Positions 55,758 to 64,000 of a stretch of 64,000 nt of DNA are shown here, one piece after another. Location of the stretch: contig CM030934.1 of the NCBI GenBank assembly GCA_018136815.1, positions 6,309,698 through 6,373,697 of the forward strand. Reading direction: 5' to 3'. This DNA comes from Isochrysis galbana. Taxonomy: Eukaryota; Haptophyta; Isochrysidales; Isochrysidaceae. Under the pieces are notes generated by a model. The model was not told where the DNA came from. It saw only the letters and a program-made list of their open reading frames with translations, and did no database searches. Made by a program: the position numbers and the translations under genes. Each line of letters starts with the position of its first letter. Within the stretch, counting starts at the first letter, position 1.

Positions 55758-56331
55758 ATGCGCCGATGGCGCCTGGGGCCTCCCCAGGGCCTGCAGCAGC
55801 CACCAAGGGGCCCCCAGGCCCCAGGTAGGTACTCGAAGTCGGCGCGCGACGTCCAGGCAAAGGAGCGGCTCGCCGTCCTCGAAGACGTCCGCAAGGCGGT
55901 GGATCATTGCCGTGCGACGGGCGAGAGCGCTCGTCTCGCGGTTCGCGCGGGCAAGTCCCCCAAGGCCACCAAGGGGAAGATACGCAAGGCGCTCTCCAAG
56001 ACGGCCGTGTCCGATAAATTCATCTGTGATCACCACTCGCAGGTATTGAGTATTGACGAACGCCGAGAGGATGAAGCTGGGCAGGTGGCTCATCCAGTGC
56101 GCGGACGTACAGGAGCCACGTAACCGACATCCCATCTCTGTCAAGATCCGGGAGATGCTGTGCGCGCGCGCGTCATTCAAAAAGGCCAAGAAGTACGGCT
56201 TCGGCAGCATTCCTCTCTTACTCACCAAGCAGAGCAATTGCGTGCTCGAGCTCGAGCCGCCGCTTTGCGCTTTCTCCGCTTGCGAATTTGTTTGCTTGTG
56301 CGCAATCGACCCGTGCCACTGGTCCAGTTGA
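55758..56331 (+). pseudogene. Helix-turn-helix transposase-like pseudogene
   Basis: The first frame has KSARDVQAKERLAVLEDVRKAVDH and KSPKATKGKIRKALSKT, then DHHSQVL. It is thrown out of frame by a 7-bp tandem duplication (GTATTGA twice, 56043-56056). One frame over, it continues LTNAERMKLGRWLIQCAD and RHPISVKIREMLCARA. That order (small HTH, then a second HTH of the pogo/CENP-B type with WL and R..I...V..ML) resembles DNA-binding N-termini of transposases. No DDE domain is seen. Removing one 7-bp unit would restore the frame. Confidence 0.5.
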
Positions 56332-56633
56332 AAGCGTTGCCCGCAGTGTGGGCCGAAGAAGGGGGTGTGTAAGGTCGGGGCATGTGTGGCCATTCGTAGC
56401 AGGGTGGCAGGATCGAGCGAGCAACACGCCCAAGAGGTGGTTTTTGAGGCTCCCATGGGTAGAGGATTGTGCGTGAGCGCGCCTGTGTTGAGAGAGAAGC
56501 ATTGCGTCTGGTGCGTGTTTGTGTTCGTGCTTTCAAGAAACGGGCGTGGGGCTTTATAACTTGAAAAAAATTGGCACCTCGGCGTGCAAAGTGTCCATAT
56601 CCTGCCTACCATTGATTGCCCACCTGGCTGGGG

Positions 56634-56943
56634 GAGTACGACAAGATCCCAAAGACCAAATACATTGGAGACGAGGCGGCGGCCGTCGCGTACCTCTGCA
56701 TGGAATACATCACGACGGTCGCGTACGATGAAACGAGTCCAATGGTGCAAGTGCGCCGGGCAGCTGGCAAACTCTGGATGTAGGACCAGAAGGCCGTCCT
56801 CTCACGCATCACGGACCTCGTCATCAACCAGGATCATCCAAGAGCCAAGGGACCTGGTCGCCTGCCAGCAGAACGACATTGACATCATCCACAGGATCGA
56901 GGACGAGGAGAAGGAGAAAAAGACGAAGAAGATGCAGATTTAA
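56634..56943 (+). pseudogene. Broken copy of the ORF at 53563
   Basis: Shares KIPKTKYIGDEAA and YDETSPMVQVRRAAGKL with the intact copy, then has a TAG stop (GGATGTAGG near 56775) and frame-changing indels. It follows the transposase pseudogene by about 300 bp on the same strand, so both may be parts of one element. Confidence 0.55.
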
Positions 56944-57766
56944 GTCTGCCTTACCTGCCTGGCGGGTTTATGAAAATTGCGTTCTGAAAGCCCCCGCGGC
57001 CGATGTGTTCTGTGTTCACCGTAGATATTAAAAGTCAGCAATAATAGGGTCTGTGAACATAATTGTTGTATATAAATGACTATTGACATTTGATGGCTCC
57101 ATTCGATTGATGTCCCATAATTGACGGAACGATACCAAAAAAGCGACAAAAATATGACCGTCACACACAAATCAAAAAAGGCAAGAATTGTGCGAAATTT
57201 GCATTATTAGTCCGCAGGTGAAAGACATCAGCCAACCGAGACAGCGGCGAGGGACCGGCGCGAACTCGAGAAGAGAACGACCCAAAAGACCCCGGGGGTG
57301 GAGAGACAGAATAAGGTGGTAAGGTTTGGACCCATAATCCTCGCTCGCCATCGCCGTCAATGTTTCAATGTATAGACTTAATCAGGCTTAAGTTGCGTCC
57401 GGGCGAGTAAGGAGGAGCAAGTAGCAAGTAAAAGTCCCAAAGTAGCAAGCGCTGCGAGGACACTGAAAAGTTTTTGTTCTTCTGAGGTCTACAGTCCTCG
57501 CCCCCCACCCGCCCCTGGCCATCGCCAACTATCTATGAAAGCACACTGTGTGCCACCCAACCGAAGCATGTGTGAATCTGCATACTGTATACATTGCGAC
57601 AGGCGGTGGTCACACAACCAAACGGCAAGGCGGGAAATTCCATACTCGATGACGGATATGACATAAGAATCACTTGATAGATCGATAGCGCATAAGCACA
57701 CTATCATCCGGATGGTGGTCGCGGTATATGCGTGTCGAATGTCAATGTTTAAACAGCTGTGCCATC
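56944..57766. other. Intergenic region, no gene seen
   Basis: AT-richer than its surroundings (57010-57200). No convincing frame on either strand. Confidence 0.4.
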
Positions 57767-58177
57767 TTATCCCTTGCACTCATGCTTTGGAACGTTTATG
57801 GAAGTAGCAGGTTTTCTGCGCACGGTAAAGTCGGCAGGCTCATAACTACCTGTATTCCAGTGGATGTCAGCGCGATCAATACGCGACTTGGGCGACCCTG
57901 TGTGCTGCAGCCAGTGGGCGAGCTCTTTCAGAGCCTCCCGATCACCAAACGCCTCACCAACAACAGTGCCCTGAGAAGTGTTCATCACCCACCCTCTCAG
58001 AGAGAGCTTTGTGGCAATTCTCTCGGTGTACTTACGGAAATGAACCTGCTGCACTTTGCCCCAGACCTCAAATTGCACACAATCGGTTGGTGAACCCAAG
58101 GGCTCATGAGAGGACGATGGGCGGACAGGTCCTCCTGCGTGTTTAGACATCTTCTGGACTCGTGCGGCGCCATTCAT
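57767..58177 (-). CDS. Acylphosphatase
   Basis: A minus-strand frame of 136 codons from the ATG at 58177 (a second ATG at 58150 is equally possible). The acylphosphatase fold is clear: FEVWGKVQQVHFRKYTERIA, GWVMNTSQGTVVGEAFG, LAHWLQHTGSPKSRID. The catalytic Arg (FRKYT) and Asn (VMN) are present. The usual GxVQGVxFR loop has Gln for the second Gly. The enzyme hydrolyses carboxyl-phosphate bonds such as acetyl phosphate. The 30-residue N-terminal extension is Ser/Pro-rich and the C-terminal 25 residues are beyond the domain. Single exon, no clear targeting signal. Confidence 0.88.
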   Translation of the reverse strand: MNGAARVQKMSKHAGGPVRPSSSHEPLGSPTDCVQFEVWGKVQQVHFRKYTERIATKLSLRGWVMNTSQGTVVGEAFGDREALKELAHWLQHTGSPKSRIDRADIHWNTGSYEPADFTVRRKPATSINVPKHECKG

Positions 58178-58426
58178 GCGTACCAGAGTGCACGTGGCCG
58201 TGGACACGTGCTGAGATGTCCTGTGCGCGCACCGGCCGTTGAGCCTGCTCCAGAGAACGAGAGAGTCAGTAGAGGTGTGTGCCTCGTCGGGACGAACTGC
58301 GCTGGTTGTGCTGACGAACTGCACTGATGATGGTTACTTTAGCCTGCCTCAAAAGAGAGTTGAGTTTTTCCCTTGGGGCTGGCCGGCCGAGGAATTTTCC
58401 CCGCACCATCACCGCCTGGGGGAGAC

Positions 58427-58497
58427 GACGACGGGGAATTCTATTTTCATCCTGGGCGAGACGACGACTGGGAATTCTATTTTCATCCCGCGGGCGA
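58427..58497. repeat. 33-bp tandem duplication
   Basis: GAGACGACGACGGGGAATTC and the following ATTTTCATCC are repeated once in tandem with two small differences. Confidence 0.8.
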
Positions 58498-58839
58498 ACA
58501 TGAACATGCACTAATCTCCGATGAATCGATCTGGTGCAATCTCCATCGCTCCGACAGCCGTACACGGCGAGGACTGGTCGTACCGCGCGTGATATTCACC
58601 ATCCTCCCGCGGCGCTCGACCCCTTTCTCAATCCCGCCTGTAACTCGATCAAATTCAAATTCCTGCGAGCTGCCAAACTCCAAACTGTTTCCAAACTGCT
58701 TCAACAGGCCACCGTTCGACACCACTTCGTCGTCATTTCATGATCTTTTGGGAGAGTTTTCCAAAGACCAAAGAACCCGAAGACACAATTCATGATGCCT
58801 TCATGCTCTCTACCTCTACACTCTAATACATAGCCATAA

Positions 58840-59200
58840 CTATCAGTAAAACTGATAGGGTCATGGGGGCCGCGTTCCCCCCTTCCTCCATCGCAGACAC
58901 CCTCTGGGTGGGCCTGCACACTCACTCTCAGCCCCTGCCTGCTGGCAAGGGCTGAGCTGACATCAATCCTGCCCAGACTCTCACCCAGCGCGCGCCGCGC
59001 GCCTCACGCATTCGCCTGAACCTGACTCCCATCGTACTGACTGCGAGTCGCCAGGTGGGCACCCAGGGCCAGCGAGGCCAGCGTGGGAGAGGCAGGGGAG
59101 GCCAGGGGCCCAGCCCCAGCCTCCACTGCCCCCTGAGCTGGCCCAACTGGCCCTCTGGGGGGACCCGAGGGTCCCCTCAGAGGGGGGCCATGGCGCGCGC
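58840..59200 (-). repeat. LINE-type 3'-end copy with the longest variant hairpin
   Basis: On the minus strand it ends CCCCCATGACC, then the perfect 8-bp stem CTATCAGT-TTT-ACTGATAG (58840-58858) and TTA. The GC-rich body matches the interior of the element at 52627-53384. Confidence 0.7.
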
Positions 59201-59785
59201 AGACATCGCACGCCCGTAAGAGAATGAAGAGAACGACGAGAAAAGTACGACAAAAAAATCGACACGATCTGACCCCAGGAAAGGTAAGACTCAAGCCTGT
59301 TTACTGTAGGTTTACAGGTCGACACCCGACGCGACAGGCGGACGCCGCGAAAGCGCGGCGCCAGACGAGAACGACCCAGGAGGCGGGGGCCGCAGAACAA
59401 AAAAGTCAGAATAAGGTAAGCGACGCGCGCGTTTACGTTTGTCCGCAGAGTTAGAACTGAAAGGCCCGCCCCAGCCTGCCCCCCACCCGTCTGGCCCGTC
59501 GTAGTGCACGCGGGCCCACCCCCCGTAGGGGTAGGGGGGGTAGCGGAAGCGGGGGTGAGAGTGTGGGGTATAGGCGATGGCGAGTGAGATACCGGAGGGG
59601 TGTGAGTCAGTAGCAGCATAGCGGGCACCTTCAAGAATATTTTTTTTCTACACTCTACACAGGATAAAGACATAAAGACTGGGATCGCAAGAAATACCCC
59701 CTTCCCCTTGCGCGCCCCAATTTCCAATTTGATGGATAGTGCGGTCGTAGGGCTTGGCGGAAATGTCTCGTTTTTCTGTCCAAAT

Positions 59786-60030
59786 GTCGAACTAAGTTTA
59801 TACTTGGTCGCGATGGAGCGCGCCGGCGCGGCTCCCCTCTCCACCGGGCCACCCACCGACCACCGAGGGCGCCCCCCCAATGCACATGGAGCAGCCGCTG
59901 ATGAAGCGGCCGCGTCCGCCCGCAGAGGCCGATAGCAGGTGTGTGCGACTCCGGTCGCGCCGCACGGCCCGTGGCCCCGGCCACACCACCCTTGGCAGCC
60001 ATGCTGGCCTCGTGCGCAGCGCTTGTGGGC
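59786..60030 (-). repeat. LINE-type 3'-end copy, sister of 17743-18107
   Basis: On the minus strand the end is GCGCGCTCCATCGCGACC then AAGTATAAACTTAG, nearly identical to 18070-18103. The body shares GGACGCGGCCGCTTC and CAGCGGCTGCTCCATG with the other copy. Confidence 0.75.
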
Positions 60031-60108
60031 GCGTTGGGCGGTAGGGTGTCTTCGGGTTCTTTGGTCTTTCGAAAACTCTCCCAAAAGATCATGAAATGAC
60101 GACGAAGT

Positions 60109-60657
60109 AATGTCTATTTTTGGAAGCAGGGTGCAGTGAACCAGCGCGCCCCCATGGAGACGCCGTGCGTGCGTATGCCGATTTGTTTCTCTGCCGTTCG
60201 CCTACACTTACGCAAACGTCCAGTATAAGAGAGATGTCTGACGGGATAAGCACGAAGTGCATGCGCACGGCGCGATGTGCATCGGTTCCCCCGCGGGGGC
60301 GCCTTGTGTGCGCATAGCCCCGAGAAAAAAATAATTTCAATACTGTAGGTCACCTAAGACGTCGAGACAATGAGGACGGCTTCTCGGCCACAGGACATCT
60401 CGGTCTCGCAACCCAATCTAGAAAACACCTTCGGGAATCCAGATCTACTCGAAAGGCAGGGAGCACTTGCTGTGATATCGTTACTGGATACTGGGGGCAA
60501 TCCGATTTGATTTGCGACCTCAGCGTAACTCCCCTTAGGAACGTCGCACTTCTCTTGGGGTTGGCAGCAATATCCGGATATATCTACTGGATATTTGGGC
60601 TGATTTTGGCACAAAATCAGCTATCTGTGGAAATCAAAGCCGCAGCTTGGATTGTAA
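60109..60657. other. Intergenic region, no gene seen
   Basis: Nothing recognisable. The start is AT-richer around 60320-60345. Confidence 0.4.
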
Positions 60658-60775
60658 CGAGATGAGCGAGATGTAACGAGATGGCCTGATGGCCCGACGA
60701 CGAGATGAACGAGATGGCCTTGATGGCCCGACGAGATGAACGAGATGGCCCTGGGGCCCGACGAGATGAACGAGA
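60658..60775. repeat. Minisatellite with a 33-35 bp unit
   Basis: About three and a half copies of a unit containing GAGATGAACGAGATGGCC and a GGCCCGACGA segment, with small differences between copies. Confidence 0.9.
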
Positions 60776-61019
60776 TTTTCGGGTAACGGAACTGGACGAG
60801 GAGTTTCCCCACTAAGCTTGGTCGTAATGCGGTGAAACCGATTTAGAGACAAGCGGGAAACCGGGGCGGAAGGAACTGGCAAGGAAGCTGGCAGGAAGGC
60901 AGAGGAAATGTCTTGGCAAGGCGACGGAGGCAGGATTTTAACGGTAGACGGAGTGCAGAATTTTACTGTAGAAGAAGAGCGGAGAGGAGAAGGAGCGGGG
61001 CTCGAGGCTCGAACTGCAG

Positions 61020-61105
61020 AGCGCTCCGTCCGGACTCGAACTCGCGAACCAGAGCAAAAGGTTGGTGGAGGCGGTGGGTTGAACCACTATGCCACGCGAG
61101 AGTTT
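61020..61105 (-). other. tRNA-like Pol III promoter unit (SINE head or tRNA relic)
   Basis: Read on the minus strand there is an A-box-like TGGCATAGTGG and, 42 nt later, a perfect B box GTTCGAGTCC. The spacing is right for an internal Pol III promoter. A loop CTTTTGC could be read as a Lys-type anticodon loop, but the arms do not pair well. A decayed tRNA or the head of a tRNA-derived SINE is therefore more likely than a working tRNA gene. Confidence 0.5.
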
Positions 61106-61956
61106 ACGTAGCCATAGGGCCGATGGGAAGGGCTGAGAACCGCCCTATATACCCTGGGTTTTTGTCTCTTCTTCTTCACTTTTCTTCTTCTTTCTTCCTC
61201 TGTTCTTTTTTTACTGTTTTACTGTTTCTCTTTTACTGTTATTTCTTTTTGCCTCTGAGACATCGCGAATGCGACACTATCTCTGGATATTTGGGTGGGA
61301 GCGTTGGATACTTGGTGGATATTTGGGTGAGTGTGGGGGGCCTTCGCGAAAACGAAACCCTCGCAGATCAAGAAAAAACCACCGAGGGGCGCGTAGCTCG
61401 CCTGGGGGTCACCAGCGAAGTCCCACAGCTGCAGAGAGGACATAGTAGGTAGATACGTGAGGAACTTGGGACTCGATTTGCGCGGGGGCAACTCAAAACT
61501 CGAGACAAATGCCCCTTGCGAAGTTAAAGGGTAAAGGGTAAAGGTAAAGGGGCACGCAGGATAGCTCATAGCTCGTGCCTTGCGTGTAGCGTGTATACTG
61601 CAGTCAGCAGTCATGCGAGTCGTGGCCAGGCGGCGTAGTACATGGCTAGTGGCAGTAGCGGTACTAACCCCCATTAGAAAATCAAAATCAACATGGAGAA
61701 GAGACTAAGATACAAACAAGGGACGGCCAACCCTTTGCACTTGCAATGAGAACGCAACCTACGACCAATCGACGGCGCAAACCAGCTTATGCTGCACGAG
61801 GAAAGGCCAAATGGTACAGAGACAGTGTGATCAAACCAAACCGCGCGACGAGTATCGCTACTAAGCGTGGACCAGGTTCATCACCAAGACGAGGTGACAC
61901 ACATCAAAGTGTGTACGAGCCGGTAGATTGTGTGGCTCTAGAGCAAGAGGCAGGAT
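61106..61956. other. Intergenic region, no gene seen
   Basis: Has a T-rich tract (61170-61250), a GGATATTTGGGTG direct repeat (61283 and 61317 regions) and GGGTAAAGGGTAAAGGTAAAGG (61528-61550, short repeat of GGTAAAG). Confidence 0.4.
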
Positions 61957-63181
61957 CTAAAACAGATTTGCTCTTTCCAGAGAGAGCTTGATCGTCTCGT
62001 ACGTCGTCCAACAGATGGCAACCGACGGCGCGTGCACCAGCATGCGCGCAGAAACCCCTCGAAGGAAGCCCCGATAGCCCTCCTCAGTCCAAATGCTTTG
62101 TGCGGCATGCACAAACCCTCTGTATGTCAGCCCTTGGCGACGGCACGTAAGAGATGCCGCCTCGGTGCAAGCTGGCCCGCCATTCGCCAAGCCTCCTGTA
62201 GAGCTTTGAGATGTGGCTAAACTGAACGGAGCACTACCCCCGCCCCCAACCGCGCCCAGCACCACAGGTGGCGCAGCGAGGTGTTGGGTCTGCAACCGCG
62301 TCTTCACAACATCCAATGGGTTCGTCATCGCAGCAGCCACAGCACCAGAGCCTGCGCCGGCAGCAATGAACGACGTGTAGGAGGTCTCGCCGCCCGGATT
62401 AAGCATCTGACGAAGCCCCTCATTTGACGTCCCCATAATGAGCGCATACGGCAGATTCATGAGGAGAGTCGTGGGGTACGAGACGTAAAATGCTCTTGGC
62501 CCCTCATCCCTCATGATGACGCATGCACAGTCGTAGACGCTCGATCGGCTGGAAGAAAGCTGCATGCGCTGCTTGCACACGTCCATAGGAGTCATTATCA
62601 TATCGTGGGCCATGGTGCCCACCGCCACGGCAGCACCAGCACCCATTGCCTGCGAGCTTTCGCTGACATTTGCAGTCCCTCTCTTGTGCCATCCTGGTTG
62701 TGCTCGGAGTGACGTCAACCATGTGCTGAACACAGGCTTTAGGCCCTCGTAGGTGGTGAAATAGGTCGCGTGCGCTGGGATGCACCCGGTGAACATCGTC
62801 TGCACCCCACGCCACAGTCGGAGTCCACCGTGGTTCTTCCACAATCGGATGGCGACGTCCAGTGGCGACATGCAGCTTACGCACGAGCACGCTGCAGTGC
62901 TTCCGTGCGCTGCTCCAGAGGCGAGTCCTGGCTGGACGGAGCGCACGAGCGTGCAGTGCTGCTGCTGTCGTGCCTGCATCACGGTCTTGACCGTGTCCAC
63001 TGGAAACATGACCGAGTGCTCGGCAAGACCAGCCACAGAGCCAGCGACCGCATGCTACGGACAGCAGGGAAGGCATGCATGCTGCGGTCAGAGAGGAGAG
63101 CGGGGCGGCGGGAGGAGTGGGTGCGAGCACCTGCGCGAACGAGCCTTTCGATGGGTCCCACTCGTCGATGTCCTCGTCCAT
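61957..63181 (-). CDS. Mitochondrial carrier, mitoferrin-like (SLC25A28/37 type)
   Basis: Two exons on the minus strand, 63131-63181 and 61957-63054, with a 76-nt intron (CAG|gtgctc, acceptor tccgtag|CAT, phase 0), giving 382 residues. The three carrier signatures are present: PVDTVK in repeat 1, PMDVCK in repeat 2 and PLDVVK in repeat 3. Repeat 1 starts AGSVAGLAEHSVMFPVDTVKT and repeat 2 contains MNLPYALI, the wording of mitoferrins, which import iron across the inner mitochondrial membrane for haem and Fe-S synthesis. The protein is longer than usual (about 310-340) because of a Cys/Ser-rich insert in the first loop and a Gly/Ser-rich insert in the third repeat. Substrate is inferred from similarity. 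Confidence 0.88.
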
Positions 63182-63369
63182 GTATCGGCCGGAGGAGGGA
63201 GAGAGTGGAGGGGGAAAGGGTCTTGGGGGTTAAAGACAGCGGAGCGCGCGCGGACAGGGGGCGCGATGCGGAGAGGGGCCGAGAGAACAGGGAGAGAAAA
63301 GGGGAAGGGAGAACGGAGACATCAGTAACTAGAGAGGTTACAAATCTGGGCCGACGGCCGGGGGTGGGG

Positions 63370-63448
63370 TGGGGTGGGGGTGGGGGGGGGGGGGGGGGGG
63401 GGGGGGGTGCAGGAGAGTGGGGGGGGGGGGGGGGGGGGGGGGGGGGGA
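63370..63448. repeat. Poly-G tracts upstream of the mitoferrin gene
   Basis: Two G runs of about 25 bases each (63387-63407 and 63420-63446 regions) after a GGGGTGGGGT repeat. Such sequence can form G-quadruplexes and is also prone to assembly error. Confidence 0.9.
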
Positions 63449-63578
63449 AGGTCGACGCGGGGGGCAGCGCCACCACGCGGAGCGGCTCGTCCCAATGTCC
63501 CAATGCCGCGAATTTTCTTTTTGGCGGGACGGCTCGATGCGATGACGTGGGTAGATCTCTAGGCTCTAGCAAAGTCAT

Positions 63579-63757
63579 GAATGATCCCTAGATGGGAAAT
63601 ACTTATTTACCGTATTTGGCCAGAGGCCAAATACATATGTATTTGGCTGTATTTGAAGCGCGTCCTGGGTTGTAGGCCTCGAATGTATTTGAAATGTATT
63701 TGGCTGTATTTGCAGGCCCCCAGCACCGTATTTCCCATCCGGGGAATGATCCCTAGA
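63579..63757. mobile_element. Small foldback/MITE-like element with direct flanking repeats
   Basis: A 14-bp direct repeat GAATGATCCCTAGA (63579-63592 and 63744-63757) encloses inverted ends GATGGGAAATAC (63591-63602) and GTATTTCCCATC (63728-63739). The interior repeats GTATTTG/CAAATAC words in both orientations at least six times. The total is about 180 bp. The superfamily is not identifiable. Confidence 0.75.
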
Positions 63758-64000
63758 GTACATAGCTAATAGCTAAAGCAGTCAATCAAATATGTTCGAG
63801 TAGAGCGCGTGGGACAGCCGTGGGCAGGCCCATACCGAGTAGCGAGACGAGGGCTAGGTGTAGCATGGTTTTAGCGACGCAAAGAGGGGACGAGATCGGA
63901 GGACACCTAATTAAGCGTACACCACCAGCCCCTCCTCCCCCTGGGCCCCCCTGATCAGGACCCCCCAGCCAGCTCCAGTCGACTGGCAGGGGCTCGAGAG
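63758..64000. other. Window end, no gene seen
   Basis: C-rich end of window with CCCCTCCTCCCCC-type sequence. Nothing recognisable. Confidence 0.4.

Larger units (their letters stand above)
58724..60108. repeat. 63-bp inverted repeats flanking two LINE-type repeat copies
   Basis: 58724-58786 and 60046-60108 are inverted copies differing at one position. The repeated segment can be read as MIFWESF plus KTKEPEDT on one strand. Between them lie two minus-strand LINE-type 3' ends and a K/R-rich frame. The arrangement may be an inverted duplication of a host or element segment. Confidence 0.85.

Noticed and set aside
58981-60084. 367-codon minus-strand open frame
   Set aside because: It covers two LINE-type repeat copies and an inverted repeat, and no domain is visible. 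The open frame is a by-product of GC-rich repeats.

Overview
The window looks like nuclear DNA of a GC-rich eukaryotic alga with a red-type secondary plastid. A haptophyte fits best, but nothing here proves the lineage. Coding regions have short GT-AG introns (55 to about 285 nt, donors often gtgcgc, gtgagc or gtacgc). Three predicted proteins start with a signal peptide followed by a transit-like stretch, there is much CT/GA microsatellite and poly-C/poly-G sequence, and transposable elements fill the space between genes. Two runs of exactly 100 N (4090-4189, 28532-28631) are scaffold gaps of unknown size.

Layout. 1-3.4 kb: the 3' part of a multi-pass membrane protein gene and a small four-helix membrane protein gene. 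3.5-15.2 kb: a degraded Ty3/gypsy-type retroelement on the minus strand (gag, cytosine-methyltransferase-like domain, aspartic protease, reverse transcriptase, RNase H), with a tyrosine-recombinase fragment where an integrase would be expected. 15.4-18.2 kb: hAT transposase remnants and a LINE-type 3' end. 18.8-25.4 kb: the outstanding gene, a six-exon open frame of 1959 codons joining a FEN1/Asteroid-type PIN nuclease, a DExH helicase and a C-terminal RING finger like that of listerin. 25.8-27.0 kb: an intact miniature LTR element (identical 168-bp LTRs, 5-bp target duplication). 28.5-36.5 kb: a cyclic-nucleotide-binding-domain gene, a proline-rich membrane protein gene, a plastid-targeted protein gene and a coiled-coil gene. 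38.2-39.6 kb: a DUF1415 gene.

40.4-43.5 kb: a LINE split by a 750-bp hAT-type miniature transposon with perfect ends and an 8-bp target duplication. 44.4-46.1 kb: a GT77-like glycosyltransferase gene beside a 160-bp CT microsatellite. 47-51.4 kb: a LINE scrap, a plastid membrane protein gene, a Cys-rich zinc-binding gene and an IQ-motif gene. 51.8-60.1 kb: LINE-derived repeats, a plastid protein gene, transposase pseudogenes and an acylphosphatase gene. 60.1-64 kb: minisatellite, a tRNA-like Pol III promoter unit, a mitoferrin-like mitochondrial carrier gene and a small foldback element.

The host genes are unrelated housekeeping, plastid and mitochondrial genes, not an operon or pathway. The best candidates for something undescribed are the PIN-helicase-RING fusion, the methyltransferase-bearing retroelement, and a LINE family whose copies end in a hairpin whose stem sequence changes while its pairing is largely kept.
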